NCBI RefSeq assembly: GCF_001897285.1
Contig: NZ_MKSM01000019.1
Location: 1 to 42,313, forward strand
Direction: 5' to 3'
Length of the DNA: 42,313 bases
From: Nitrobacter sp. 62-23
GTDB taxonomy: Bacteria; Pseudomonadota; Alphaproteobacteria; Rhizobiales; Xanthobacteraceae
Of this stretch, positions 32,280 to 42,186 are shown one piece after another; positions within the stretch are counted from its first letter, which is position 1, and each line of letters opens with the position of its first letter. The notes below the pieces were generated by a model, which was not told the origin of the DNA, made no database searches, and was given only the letters and a program-made list of their open reading frames with translations. The position numbers were made by a program, and so were the translations under genes.

Positions 32280-32885
32280 GAACGCCTCATTCTGGGACGC
32301 GGACAGGTGATTCCCTCAAAGCATAGGACCTCTCCGCCCCCAAGGCAAAGCTCATAAACGCCCGCAGAGCCGGTCATTTGCCGCCGGAATCGGACCGCTG
32401 GAGCCTCAATGATCCCGGCACGGCCCTTGCGAGGCCGATGGCAAACGCGGACCCGGTGTCCCGAAACAGCACATGCTGCCGGAGCGGAATAAAGATGAAG
32501 ATCATGCAAACCGACCGGATCGCTGCCAGCGCCGCAAACGCGCGGCAGAATGACATCGCGACAAGACCCACCCGCACAAGACCCGCCGGCGTCGCGGAGG
32601 TATCCGTGATCGCGCCTATCGAGCGCCCGCCGATTTCGCGAGCCACGGCGCGCCATGACGCGTCTTTCGTCACGCAACTGATCGCCACGGCGCAGCACAG
32701 TCCCCAGACGCGGGTGTTGCGCCGCGCCGAGCCGGCGGTCGCGCGCGCCGCCTATCATTCAACGAACGAGCAGAACCTGGACAACGCGCCTCCGGCTCCG
32801 CGGCTGCTGCGCGTCATCTGAGATCACGCTGATCCTAAGATCGATCGATCCGAGATCATAAACGTGATCCACCTCGCCCGATTCG
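32280..32885. other. 606-base gap, possible decayed or orphan gene
   Basis: No convincing gene was found. The best candidate is a minus-strand frame at 32374-32688 (104 residues, one hydrophobic stretch around AALAAIRSVCMIFIFIPL). It lacks a ribosome site and resembles nothing I know, and a plus-strand frame at 32378-32821 overlaps it. The region may hold a degraded gene. Confidence 0.3.
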
Positions 32886-33557
32886 TCAGGGCAGGTTTGG
32901 CTTGGATTTAGGGGGCTCGCCCGATGGCGTCTGTGTCGCGCTGGCGGGCTGAATGTCGGCCGGAATGTCCGGAGGCCGCACGTCCGCAGCGGTCTCAAGG
33001 TGAACGACCACCGGCTCGGGCGCGCTGTTGGGAGGCGATTGGGCGATCGGCGCACCCATTGGACTGCCGGACGCAGGCGCAGGCGGCGAAACAGATGCCG
33101 GCGCGGAAACGGGCGGCGGATCGAAACGCGGTTCGGACGCTGAGGCTTCGGCCGCTGGTTGCGAGGGAGCGACCTTCGCGCGGGCCGGTCGCCGCGACCG
33201 CAAGGCGATGCCGGACAGGAAGTCGACCAGCGCCAGCAGCGTCAGCATGAAAAAGGTCGATGAACCGAATTGCGGCAACATCACGAATTCCGCCGCGGCA
33301 GCGCCGAACACCACCAGCGCCAGCACATGGTCGGTGAGGTATTTGCCGCCGGCCCGGGAGCCTTTGATAATCTCGAACAGCAACAGGACGATGCCGAGCG
33401 CAAGCAGCACGTCGCCGAGCGTCACCGGCCATGCCGCGCCCGAGACCAGCGTCAACGTGAAAACAGGCTCCGTCAGCAGGACGCCCGGCATCAGGAAGAC
33501 GATGATGTTGCAGATCGCGAGAGGAATAAGGAGCAGCGGAAAACCGATCACGGACAT
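32886..33557 (-). CDS. Membrane protein with Pro/Ala-rich tail
   Basis: In this 223-residue protein, the first 130 residues hold four hydrophobic helices (GFPLLLIPLAICNIIVFLMP, LGDVLLALGIVLLLFEIIKG, LALVVFGAAAAEFVML and FFMLTLLALVDFLSGIAL). The remainder, about 90 residues, is a low-complexity Pro/Ala/Ser tail probably exposed to solvent. No family is recognised. I used the ATG at 33557, with GAGG upstream; the ATG at 33575 lacks a ribosome site. Confidence 0.75.
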   Translation of the reverse strand: MSVIGFPLLLIPLAICNIIVFLMPGVLLTEPVFTLTLVSGAAWPVTLGDVLLALGIVLLLFEIIKGSRAGGKYLTDHVLALVVFGAAAAEFVMLPQFGSSTFFMLTLLALVDFLSGIALRSRRPARAKVAPSQPAAEASASEPRFDPPPVSAPASVSPPAPASGSPMGAPIAQSPPNSAPEPVVVHLETAADVRPPDIPADIQPASATQTPSGEPPKSKPNLP

Positions 33558-33695
33558 CGGCGAGGCCTCGGTCATTCAAGCGGGAGGGTTGAATTCGCGC
33601 CGAATCCAACCTGACCTTGCTTGCTCCTCTTAATTCTTATTCCGGGTTATTCGGGACCTGCGATGCCCGCCCCGAAAGCCTGGAATGAGACCGGA

Positions 33696-33881
33696 TCAGG
33701 AGTCGCTCCTGGCCTTCAAAACCTGACGGCCCTTGTACATGCCGGTCTTCAGGTCGAGATGATGAGGGCGGCGCAGTTCGCCGGAATCCTTGTCCTCGGC
33801 ATAGGTCGGCTTTTTGATTGCGTCCGCCGAACGGCGCATGCCACGCCGCGAAGGCGATGTTTTTCTTCTTGGAACGGCCAT
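33696..33881 (-). CDS. rpmF: 50S ribosomal protein L32
   Basis: This is a small basic ribosomal protein of 61 residues. [20 protein letters not shown] at the start and the later [19 protein letters not shown] are typical of alphaproteobacterial L32, which lacks the zinc-binding cysteines of some other L32 forms. AAGGACA precedes the ATG at 33881. The longer open frame to 33956 is leader sequence. mtgA lies 124 bases upstream in the same direction. Confidence 0.97.
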   Translation of the reverse strand: MAVPRRKTSPSRRGMRRSADAIKKPTYAEDKDSGELRRPHHLDLKTGMYKGRQVLKARSDS

Positions 33882-34005
33882 ATCGGTGTCCTTGCAGGAT
33901 GTTGTTGTCGGGTTATCCGGGCACCGCCCGGAGCAGGCGCGCCGGCCCGGATGCACGAGCTGAATGCTGTAAGACGGGGCTTATAATGGAAGGAAACCGC
34001 CAAAG

Positions 34006-34677
34006 CTAGGGCTCGCGCCAGCAAATGCGCAGTTCGGCGGCCTGTGCCCGGACCATATAGGTTCCAGCCAGCCGGCGCACCCCGGGCCCCGGTTTTCGGG
34101 CGCTGCGCCTGACCGGATTGGGCAAGATTGCCGCCATGAGCGCGGCTTCCCGCGCCGTCAGGCTAGAGGAGGAACGCCCGAAAGCATAGCGGGAACCGGC
34201 CTCGGCCCCGAACTGGCCGCCCGGGCCCCATTCGGCGATATTCAGATAGATTTCGAGGATCCGTTGCTTGGGCATGACGGCGTCGATCCACATCGCCAGC
34301 GGAAATTCCAGCGCCTTACGGACCAGGCTGCGTCCCGGCCAAAGGAACAGATTTTTTGCGACCTGCTGGGTGATGGTCGACCCGCCGCGCCTCACCTCGC
34401 CGTCCTCGGCATCATCGATCACCTCGCGCAGCGAATCCCAGTCGATGCCGTGATGGCTGCAGAACTTTGCATCTTCCGACGCGATCACGGCGCGCGGCAG
34501 CGCCGGCGAGATCGCCGCGAAATCGATCCACTGCCGCGACATCGGCGCGCCGGAGAGCTTGCGCCATATCATCAGCGTCGAGACCGGATGGCCGGTCCGG
34601 TACAGCGGCGTCAGCACATAGGGCAAAAGCAGCAGGCCGACGACGGCCAGCAGCGTGACACGGATCGCCCGCCGCAT
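34006..34677 (-). CDS. mtgA: Monofunctional peptidoglycan glycosyltransferase
   Basis: MtgA polymerises lipid II into glycan strands at the inner membrane without a transpeptidase domain. The 223-residue protein has an N-terminal membrane anchor (about 5-25) and the GT51 motifs: catalytic Glu68 in [46 protein letters not shown] and [13 protein letters not shown]. The length is normal. The ATG overlaps the stop codon of a 36-codon upstream frame (TGATG at 34675-34679), and its own ribosome site is poor, so translation is probably coupled. Confidence 0.95.
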   Translation of the reverse strand: MRRAIRVTLLAVVGLLLLPYVLTPLYRTGHPVSTLMIWRKLSGAPMSRQWIDFAAISPALPRAVIASEDAKFCSHHGIDWDSLREVIDDAEDGEVRRGGSTITQQVAKNLFLWPGRSLVRKALEFPLAMWIDAVMPKQRILEIYLNIAEWGPGGQFGAEAGSRYAFGRSSSSLTAREAALMAAILPNPVRRSARKPGPGVRRLAGTYMVRAQAAELRICWREP

Positions 34678-34787
34678 CAGGCAGCCGCGCCTTCGACAAT
34701 GAGCCGGCAGACGGGCTCACCGGAGCCGCAACGCAGACCGTTCACCACATGGCGATGGACGATTCTGAGAACCGCGAAAGCGGGCAT
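34677..34787 (-). CDS. 36-residue upstream peptide coupled to mtgA
   Basis: A short frame begins at an ATG with an excellent ribosome site (AGAAGGAG six bases upstream) and ends in TGATG, where its stop overlaps the mtgA start. It encodes 36 residues beginning [20 protein letters not shown], with two cysteines (in LRCG and VCRL) and several His and Arg residues. No family is recognised. It could be a translational coupler, a leader peptide or a small protein in its own right. Confidence 0.55.
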   Translation of the reverse strand: MPAFAVLRIVHRHVVNGLRCGSGEPVCRLIVEGAAA

Positions 34788-35076
34788 CGAAAACTCCTTC
34801 TTGGCAGATCATAACACAGCCGGCCGGCATATTGCCGGATCGGGTGGAATTGACGAAGCCGGTGTCATGGAGGATTGTCCGGCCCGATCGACCTAAACGG
34901 GCCGTTGCGCCTGGTTGTTATTTCCCAAGCCTCGTCAGCGGCTATCGGGAATCCGGTAACACGAGGGAAATCCGCGAATACTGGATTCCGGGTTCGTCGC
35001 GTCGCGATGCCCGGAATGGCAAAAGCAGCGACCCAGATCGTTTTTCTATCTTGTTCTATTCCTGGAGCCCTTCTTG
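34788..35076. promoter_or_regulatory. Divergent region mtgA / ispA with a palindromic repeat
   Basis: These 289 bases lie between divergent units. A REP-like palindrome pairs ATTCCGGG (34985-34992) with CCCGGAAT (35010-35017). The rest shows no gene. The TTTTTCTATCTTGTTCTATT stretch before ispA is AT-rich and may contain its promoter. Confidence 0.45.
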
Positions 35077-36003
35077 ATGACGTCCGGACTTTCATCCGCC
35101 GATTTCGCCGAACGCCTCGACAGGACGGCGGACGAAACCGAGGCCCTGCTGGGCAAGTTGCTGGCCGAAACGGTGTTGCCCGACGAGATCGCGCGGCCGA
35201 AGCGACTGATGGATGCCATGCGCTATGCCTCGCTGGGCGGCGGCAAGCGGTTGCGGCCGTTTCTCGTGGTCGAAAGCTCGGCGGTGTTCGCGGTACCGCG
35301 CGACGCCGCGCTGCTGGCCGGCGCCGCGCTCGAATGCATCCACTGCTATTCGCTGATCCACGACGACCTGCCGGCGATGGACAACAGCGATCTTCGCCGC
35401 GGCCGCCCCACCCTGCACAAGACCACCGACGACGCCACCGCGATCCTCGCCGGCGACGGACTGCTCACACTCGCCTTCGACATCATCACCCGCGACGAGG
35501 TCCACAAGGACCCGGCCGTACGCCTGGCGTTGACGCGCGCACTGGCGCGCGCCGCCGGCATCGGCGGCATGGTCGGCGGACAGATGCTCGATCTCGCCGG
35601 CGAGGGCCGCTTCGGGGACCGCGAGCCGGTGGACGTGGCGCGTTTGCAGCAGATGAAAACCGGCGCATTGCTCCGCTTCGGCTGTATCGCCGGCGCGCTG
35701 CTCGGCCAGGCATCGCAGAAGGATTATCAGGCGCTCGATACGTATGGCCGCGCGCTCGGCGAAGCCTTCCAGATCGCCGACGACCTTCTCGACGTCGAAG
35801 GCGATGCGGCGGCGCTCGGCAAGCCCGCCGGCGCCGACGCCGCGCTCGGCAAGACAACCTTCGTCACCCAGCTCGGCATCGACGGCGCAAAGAAACGCGT
35901 CCGCGATCTTCTGGCGAAGGCGGACGAGGCGCTGGCAGGCTTCGGTGCGCGTGGCGACGTGCTGCGCGCCGCCGCGCATTTCGTCGCCGACCGCAAGAAC
36001 TGA
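35077..36003 (+). CDS. ispA: Farnesyl diphosphate synthase (polyprenyl synthetase)
   Basis: This enzyme makes farnesyl diphosphate from isopentenyl and dimethylallyl/geranyl diphosphate, supplying quinones, carotenoids, hopanoids and undecaprenyl carrier. The 308-residue protein has GGGKRLRP (54-61), the first Asp-rich motif DDLPAMD (96-102) and the second at IADDLLD (about 235-241), with KKTG-like GKTTFVTQLG near residue 260. The size fits short-chain IspA. GGAG nine bases upstream supports the ATG at 35077; a TTG three bases earlier is in frame. The DUF1345 gene follows after eight bases. Confidence 0.93.
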   Translation: MTSGLSSADFAERLDRTADETEALLGKLLAETVLPDEIARPKRLMDAMRYASLGGGKRLRPFLVVESSAVFAVPRDAALLAGAALECIHCYSLIHDDLPAMDNSDLRRGRPTLHKTTDDATAILAGDGLLTLAFDIITRDEVHKDPAVRLALTRALARAAGIGGMVGGQMLDLAGEGRFGDREPVDVARLQQMKTGALLRFGCIAGALLGQASQKDYQALDTYGRALGEAFQIADDLLDVEGDAAALGKPAGADAALGKTTFVTQLGIDGAKKRVRDLLAKADEALAGFGARGDVLRAAAHFVADRKN

Positions 36004-36011
36004 AGGACGCG

Positions 36012-36704
36012 ATGGCAGGCAAGGATACCGACGAGGAATTCTTGCTTCGCTTCAGCAGGATGCCGAGGCCGGTGCGCGTGGTCTACGCCCGGCTGCGCAC
36101 CTTCATCGCCATCGCCGTCGGCGTCGGCGCGTACTTTCTGCTGCCGCATTCGCTGCGGCCGGGGACGCGACTGCTGATCGGCTGGGACGTTTTCGCCGCG
36201 CTCTATCTCATCCTGGTCTTCACCGTGGCGTTCGGCAGCGGTCTCGCCCACATCCGCCGCAACGCCCGCATTCAGGACGACGGCCGCTTCGTGATCCTGC
36301 TGGTGACCGCGACCGGCGCATTCGCCAGCATTGCCGCGATCGTATTCGAGCTTGGCAACCACGACCACAGCGCGCCGGAGCTGGCGCTGGCGACGCTCAC
36401 CATCGCGCTGTCATGGGCGGCGGTCCACACCACCTTCGCACTGCACTACGCGTACGAATACTATCGCGCGGCCAAACCCGGTGGCCTTGCCTTTCCCAGC
36501 GGCAAGGATGATACGCCCGAAGACCCGGACTACTGGGATTTCGTCTACTTCTCCTTCGTGATCGGCATGACCGCGCAGGTCTCCGATGTCGGCATCACCG
36601 ACAAGATCATCCGCCGCACCGCAGCCGCGCATGGCGTGATCTCGTTCGTCTACAACACGGCGCTGCTGGCGCTGATGGTCAACATCGCGGCAAGTGCGCT
36701 CTGA
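36012..36704 (+). CDS. DUF1345 membrane protein
   Basis: This 230-residue inner-membrane protein has about five to six helices. The signature WAAVHTTFALHYAYEYYR and the following YWDFVYFSFVIGMTAQVSDV with the late GVISFVYNTALLALMVNIAA match DUF1345, a family of unknown function. AAGGACG precedes the ATG and the gene lies eight bases after ispA, so the two are co-transcribed. The frame is open far upstream (to 34875), but only because ispA is read out of frame. It converges on the caspase-like gene with 15 bases between stop codons. Confidence 0.9.
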   Translation: MAGKDTDEEFLLRFSRMPRPVRVVYARLRTFIAIAVGVGAYFLLPHSLRPGTRLLIGWDVFAALYLILVFTVAFGSGLAHIRRNARIQDDGRFVILLVTATGAFASIAAIVFELGNHDHSAPELALATLTIALSWAAVHTTFALHYAYEYYRAAKPGGLAFPSGKDDTPEDPDYWDFVYFSFVIGMTAQVSDVGITDKIIRRTAAAHGVISFVYNTALLALMVNIAASAL

Positions 36705-36719
36705 CCTGACACGCGCCCG

Positions 36720-38627
36720 TCAGTTGCAGATCTCCACATTGCTGCCGCCACCGAGGATGCCGCCGCCCTGCGCGGTGGTGCGGAACTCAATCCGGCAGCC
36801 GCGCTTGATCTGACGGCAGGTGCGATCGTCGCAAACGATGCCGCCTTGCTCGGGCCTCGCGCTTGTGCGACTCCGAAGACTGGGCGCAGCGGCCGTCGGC
36901 GCAGCCAGCTCATCGTCGAACCTGCCGCGGCCGGCGCGGCGGGGGCGGCGATCATCGCGCTCGCGCGATGCGGAAGGCGCCTTGCGTTCCTTCCGCGCGA
37001 CGCATTCGTTGTCGTCATTGAGCACCTTGCCCTCGCCACAGGTGATCTTCGCGCAAGCATCGCCATCGGCCTTGTAGCCATGACGGCAGATCAGCGGGCA
37101 GACGCGCGCAGTCTTGCCCTTGATGATGCCGAGCGCATCAAGGCTGGCGACCTTCACGTCCAGCTTCGCATCGGCATGGCGATTGAAATTTTCGAGCGCG
37201 AGCCGGGATGCCTTGCCCCACTCGCCGTCGGCCGATCCGTTGAAGCAGCCGACACGCCGCAATTCGATCTGCACCGATTTGTTGATCGCAATGGCTGACA
37301 AAGCCGGCTGCGCCACGGGCTCGGCCGGGGACAGCGAAGCCGTCTGCTGCTGCGCAGGCGTCCGGGGAGAGGTCGGCACGGAGGCCGATGAAGGTGCATC
37401 GGCCCGGCCCGGGCTGCGAGCCTGCATGGCCAGGTCTGCCGTCGCTTTGGAATCGGGTGCGCCGGCGGCCCGCTCCGCCGCCTCGCGCGCCTGCTCCGCC
37501 GCATCGACTTTCGCCTGCTTGATCCGCTTCGCCTGTTCGGCGGCGATCCTGGCGTCTTCCGCACCCTTGGCGGCGGCGGCCGCCTTGGCCATTTCGCCCT
37601 GTTTCGCGCCTTCGGCCGCAAGGCGCGTTTTTTCCTCCGCGGTCTCGCGCGCTTTCGCAGTCGCGGCAAGACGCGCATCTTCCGCGGCGATCTTGTCGAG
37701 CTGCCCCTTGGCGAGGTCGGCATAGAAGCCGGTCGGATAGCTCTTCAGGAACGTATCCCACGCCGCGCGCGTCCCCAGTTGCAGCGACAGTTCGTAATCG
37801 CGGCGAACGTCGGCGCGCGCATCGGCAACGGGAGCTGCCGGCGCGGCCTTGAGCGGCACCAGCGGCACGTCCTCGCCGCCGAGCGAGCCGTAGACGTAGG
37901 GCTCCTGCCGGTTGTTGGTGAGCTTGAGCACGTCGTCGCGCACAAAGCCGAACGCCTTGCGCACGTCGAGACCGGGTGTCGCGATATGGCGCACCAGCGC
38001 GTCGGTGAACGGGCTATTCTTGCTGTCACCGTCGGCGGCGGTCGAGCCGGCCTTGGCCGCATAGGCGATCAGCGTATTCGGCGACGTCGGCTCCACCTTG
38101 GCGAGGCCGCGGCCGACCGAGCGCATGCCGACCTTCTTCATGGTCTTGCTGAACGGATTGTCCCGGCACGCGTCGAGAATCACCAGCCGCAACTGCTTGG
38201 CCGATTCCACGGCGACCAGCACGCGATCGAGCGACACCGCCTCGTCGTAGACGTCGGTGTCGCGCTGGAGCGCCGCATCGACCGGAATCAGATAGTTGGT
38301 GCCCTCCACCTCGATGCCGTGGCCGGCATAGTAGATCACGGCCATGTCGGCGTTGCGCGCCTTGTCGCCGAAGTCGCGCAGCGCCCGCCGCATATCGGCC
38401 CCGGTCAGGTCATGGCGAGCCTCGACCACATCGAAGCCCGCCTGTTTCATGATCCGGGCGAAAGCGGCCGCGTCGTTGTCGGGATTGGCGAGTTGCGGAA
38501 CGTTGCGGTATTCCGAGTTGCCGATCACCAGCGCCACGCGGCTTGCCGCCGAGGCCGGCTGCCAGGCCAGCACCGGGACCGCGACAAACAAAAATCCCAA
38601 CAAACCGAAATATCGTCGCAAGCTCAT
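36720..38627 (-). CDS. Secreted caspase-like (peptidase C14) protein
   Basis: This 635-residue protein has a signal peptide (about 1-28, ending near PASAAS) and a caspase p20-like domain (about 29-260) with the catalytic pair His103 (YYAGHGIE) and Cys154 (ILDACRDNPF). A long Ala/Lys/Glu-rich helical stretch follows (about 290-400), probably a coiled coil, then a Pro/Ser linker. From about 445 there is a peptidoglycan-binding-like segment (QIELRRVGCFNGSADGEWG). The C-terminal region is Cys-rich (CPLICRHGYKADGDACAKITC and GGIVCDDRTCRQIKRGC). Periplasmic location and wall binding are inferences. The start has AGGACC upstream. Confidence 0.9.
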   Translation of the reverse strand: MSLRRYFGLLGFLFVAVPVLAWQPASAASRVALVIGNSEYRNVPQLANPDNDAAAFARIMKQAGFDVVEARHDLTGADMRRALRDFGDKARNADMAVIYYAGHGIEVEGTNYLIPVDAALQRDTDVYDEAVSLDRVLVAVESAKQLRLVILDACRDNPFSKTMKKVGMRSVGRGLAKVEPTSPNTLIAYAAKAGSTAADGDSKNSPFTDALVRHIATPGLDVRKAFGFVRDDVLKLTNNRQEPYVYGSLGGEDVPLVPLKAAPAAPVADARADVRRDYELSLQLGTRAAWDTFLKSYPTGFYADLAKGQLDKIAAEDARLAATAKARETAEEKTRLAAEGAKQGEMAKAAAAAKGAEDARIAAEQAKRIKQAKVDAAEQAREAAERAAGAPDSKATADLAMQARSPGRADAPSSASVPTSPRTPAQQQTASLSPAEPVAQPALSAIAINKSVQIELRRVGCFNGSADGEWGKASRLALENFNRHADAKLDVKVASLDALGIIKGKTARVCPLICRHGYKADGDACAKITCGEGKVLNDDNECVARKERKAPSASRERDDRRPRRAGRGRFDDELAAPTAAAPSLRSRTSARPEQGGIVCDDRTCRQIKRGCRIEFRTTAQGGGILGGGSNVEICN

Positions 38628-38937
38628 GGCGGCAGGTCCTGATCGTTCATTTATATCACGATTGCGGGCTGGCCTGAAATCAAGGCCCGGCTTTGCGAAT
38701 CAGCTCACAATCGGCAGAACGGGTACATTCCTCCATGTCGGATCGTTCCACACCGGAATAAGACGCCGGCAACCCGCAAAACGTTCAACCGGCCGGGCCG
38801 GCCGCAGCGCCCCGTTGCGATCGATCCGCCCGCCCAATACGCTCCCACCAGCTGCCTCGGCGCGGCCATCGCTCCGCCGCAGCGCCCGTGACCCCTACCG
38901 TTGTTCCACGCCACCCGAGGCGCGGCCTCTGCTTGCC

Positions 38938-40545
38938 ATGACCGAAACCTTCCTGACATCCCTGCTTGTTCTCACCGTTCTTGCCGCTTCGGCAGCATTG
39001 GCCCGGCGACTGGTGACGGCGCCCGCCATCGTGTTTCTGGTGGTCGGCATCGTGCTGGCTTTCGTGCCGGGCTTTCCTCCCGTTGAAATGGCGCCCGAAA
39101 GCGTGCTGCTGATGGTGCTGCCGCCGCTGATCTATTCCGCCGGCGTCTCCATGAGCTGGCGCGAATTCAAATCCAACCTGCGGCCGATCGCCCTGCTCGC
39201 CATCGGCTGCGTCATCTTCACGACCTGTGCGGTCGCGGCTGCGACGCACTGGCTGCTCGGCCTGCCCTGGGGCGTCGGCTTCGTGCTCGGCGCGATCGTC
39301 TCGCCGCCCGACGTGGTGGCGCCGCTTGCCATCGCCAAGCGTCTGCATCTGCCGCACCGGATTCTAGTCATCCTCGAGGGCGAAGGCCTCGCCAACGATG
39401 CCACCGCGCTGATCCTCTATCGATTCGCGGTGCTTGCGGTCTCGACCGGCACCTTTTCGCTGCCGACCGCGGCCGGATCGTTCATGCTCATCCTGTTCGG
39501 CGAGATGGCGTTCGGCGCCGCTGTCGGCTGGCTCAGCCTGCGGCTGCGCCAGTGGGCCCAGGATGCGCGGGTGGAAATCCTGCTGTCGCTGCTCACGCCC
39601 TATCTGGCCTATTGGGTGCCCGAACATCTCGGCGGCTCCGGCGTGATCGCGACCGTCGCCGCCGGACTTTATGTGAGCTGGAACGGACCGCTGCTGATCC
39701 CGGCGGCGACGCGGCTTCAAGGCATCTTCTTCTGGGATCTCGCGATCTGGCTGATCGAGGGCGTGCTGTTCCTGCTGATGGGATTCGAGGTCCGGGTGCT
39801 GATGGAGAAGGCCAAAGCGGTCCCGATCGGCGAGGTGCTGGTCGCGATCGCGTTGACGTCGGCCATCGTGATCGCCGCGCGTTTCATCTGGGTGTTCCCC
39901 GGCAGCTACCTGACCCGTATCCTGAGCGCGCGGGTCCGGCGGCGCGATCCGACACCGCCATGGCGATATATCGTGGTGATCGGCTTCACCGGCATTCGCG
40001 GCGTGGTATCGCTCGCGGTGGCACTGGCGCTGCCGCTGACGCTGCCGGGCGGCGAGGCGTTTCCCTATCGCGACCTCATCCAGTTGACGAGCTTCGGCGT
40101 CATCTTCGTGACGTTGTTCGGCATCGGCCTGACGCTGCCGTTCGTCGTCGACCTGCTCGGCGTCTCGAAGCAGGGCCGCCGCGAGGCGCTGAAGGAGCGT
40201 GAGGCCGAGATCGCGGCGCGGCGAACCATCATCGAGGCTGCGCGCGGCGCGCTCACCACCATCATCACCGAACGCAAGCTGCCCGAGGGCCTCGCCAAGT
40301 TTCTCGAAGCGCGACATGAAACGCGGATGCGGGCGTTGCCAGATCCGCCGCGGAACGGCGACGAACATTCACCGGCGACGAAGGGAGCATCCATGGTGCG
40401 CGAGATCATCGGCATCGAGCGCGCGCATCTCCACCAGCTCTTGCGCGATGGCAAGATCACCGACGAAACCCGCCGCCGGATCGAGCGCGATCTTGACCTG
40501 GAGGAAGCGGTGGTTGACAACCGGGAAAAGCACACGCCGCTGTAA
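38938..40545 (+). CDS. Na+/H+ antiporter (CPA1 family)
   Basis: This monovalent cation/proton antiporter has 535 residues, with about twelve helices in the first 400 residues and a hydrophilic C-terminal domain of about 130 residues. CPA1 landmarks are the ion-site region FVLGAIVSPPDVVAPLAI, EGEGLANDATALILYRFAV with acidic residues, and GFTGIRGVVSLAVALALPL. The C-terminal tail is predicted helical and charged (KEREAEIAARRTIIEAARGA). I chose the ATG at 38938 because it begins the first helix; the upstream open frame to 38344 is antisense to the caspase-like gene. The ribosome site is weak. Confidence 0.93.
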   Translation: MTETFLTSLLVLTVLAASAALARRLVTAPAIVFLVVGIVLAFVPGFPPVEMAPESVLLMVLPPLIYSAGVSMSWREFKSNLRPIALLAIGCVIFTTCAVAAATHWLLGLPWGVGFVLGAIVSPPDVVAPLAIAKRLHLPHRILVILEGEGLANDATALILYRFAVLAVSTGTFSLPTAAGSFMLILFGEMAFGAAVGWLSLRLRQWAQDARVEILLSLLTPYLAYWVPEHLGGSGVIATVAAGLYVSWNGPLLIPAATRLQGIFFWDLAIWLIEGVLFLLMGFEVRVLMEKAKAVPIGEVLVAIALTSAIVIAARFIWVFPGSYLTRILSARVRRRDPTPPWRYIVVIGFTGIRGVVSLAVALALPLTLPGGEAFPYRDLIQLTSFGVIFVTLFGIGLTLPFVVDLLGVSKQGRREALKEREAEIAARRTIIEAARGALTTIITERKLPEGLAKFLEARHETRMRALPDPPRNGDEHSPATKGASMVREIIGIERAHLHQLLRDGKITDETRRRIERDLDLEEAVVDNREKHTPL

Positions 40546-40575
40546 GAAGGGAAGCGCCTACCCGCTGCTTCGATC

Positions 40576-41868
<1,293 letters not shown>

Positions 41869-42128
41869 GGGTCTCAAATATCAGGTTTTCGTGACATTCA
41901 GTAACGGATCAATGGCGAGCGGGGAAGACCGATCGAAATCAAAGGCCGGCGACCACCACCGGTGACGCAAGTCAAAGCCGGCGTCAGCGGGTCATTCATG
42001 ATGAGATAGCCCGCCGCGACGTCAAACAAAGGGGGCATGGAGGTAAAAGCCGGCAATTTGCCGGCGGAACACGTCTTAACCATTGAAACCATATCAAAAT
42101 TCCACCCGGATGGCAGACGCCACTCAAA
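41869..42128. promoter_or_regulatory. ispG upstream region, no confident gene
   Basis: These 260 bases must contain the ispG promoter. A minus-strand frame of 64 codons (41898-42092) lacks a ribosome site and known motifs, and I do not call it a gene. A short inverted repeat GCCGGCAA-TTTGCCGGC lies near 42050. The rest of the window after 42128 is repeat DNA. Confidence 0.35.
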
Positions 42129-42186
42129 GCGTTTTCGAGCGAAGTGGAATCCGGTTCGCGTGAAGAAAACGCGTCAAATCAAAAGG
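42129..42186 (+). repeat. Dispersed repeat core, copy c
   Basis: This copy matches the palindromic core of the repeats after typA and phoB (TTTTCGAGCGAAGTGGAATC, then GAAAACGCG). The second hairpin expected downstream is missing: palindromic unit B begins at 42187, directly after the core, so it appears to have replaced or interrupted that part. Confidence 0.8.

Noticed and set aside
34875-36011. Upstream open frame in front of the DUF1345 gene (would give 609 residues)
   Set aside because: It reads ispA in the wrong frame and is Arg-rich; the DUF1345 start at 36012 has its own ribosome site.
38344-38937. Upstream open frame in front of the antiporter gene
   Set aside because: It is antisense to the caspase-like gene and lacks membrane features; the first helix starts at 38938.
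41898-42092. 64-codon frame upstream of ispG
   Set aside because: No ribosome site, no motif and low complexity; it may be chance.
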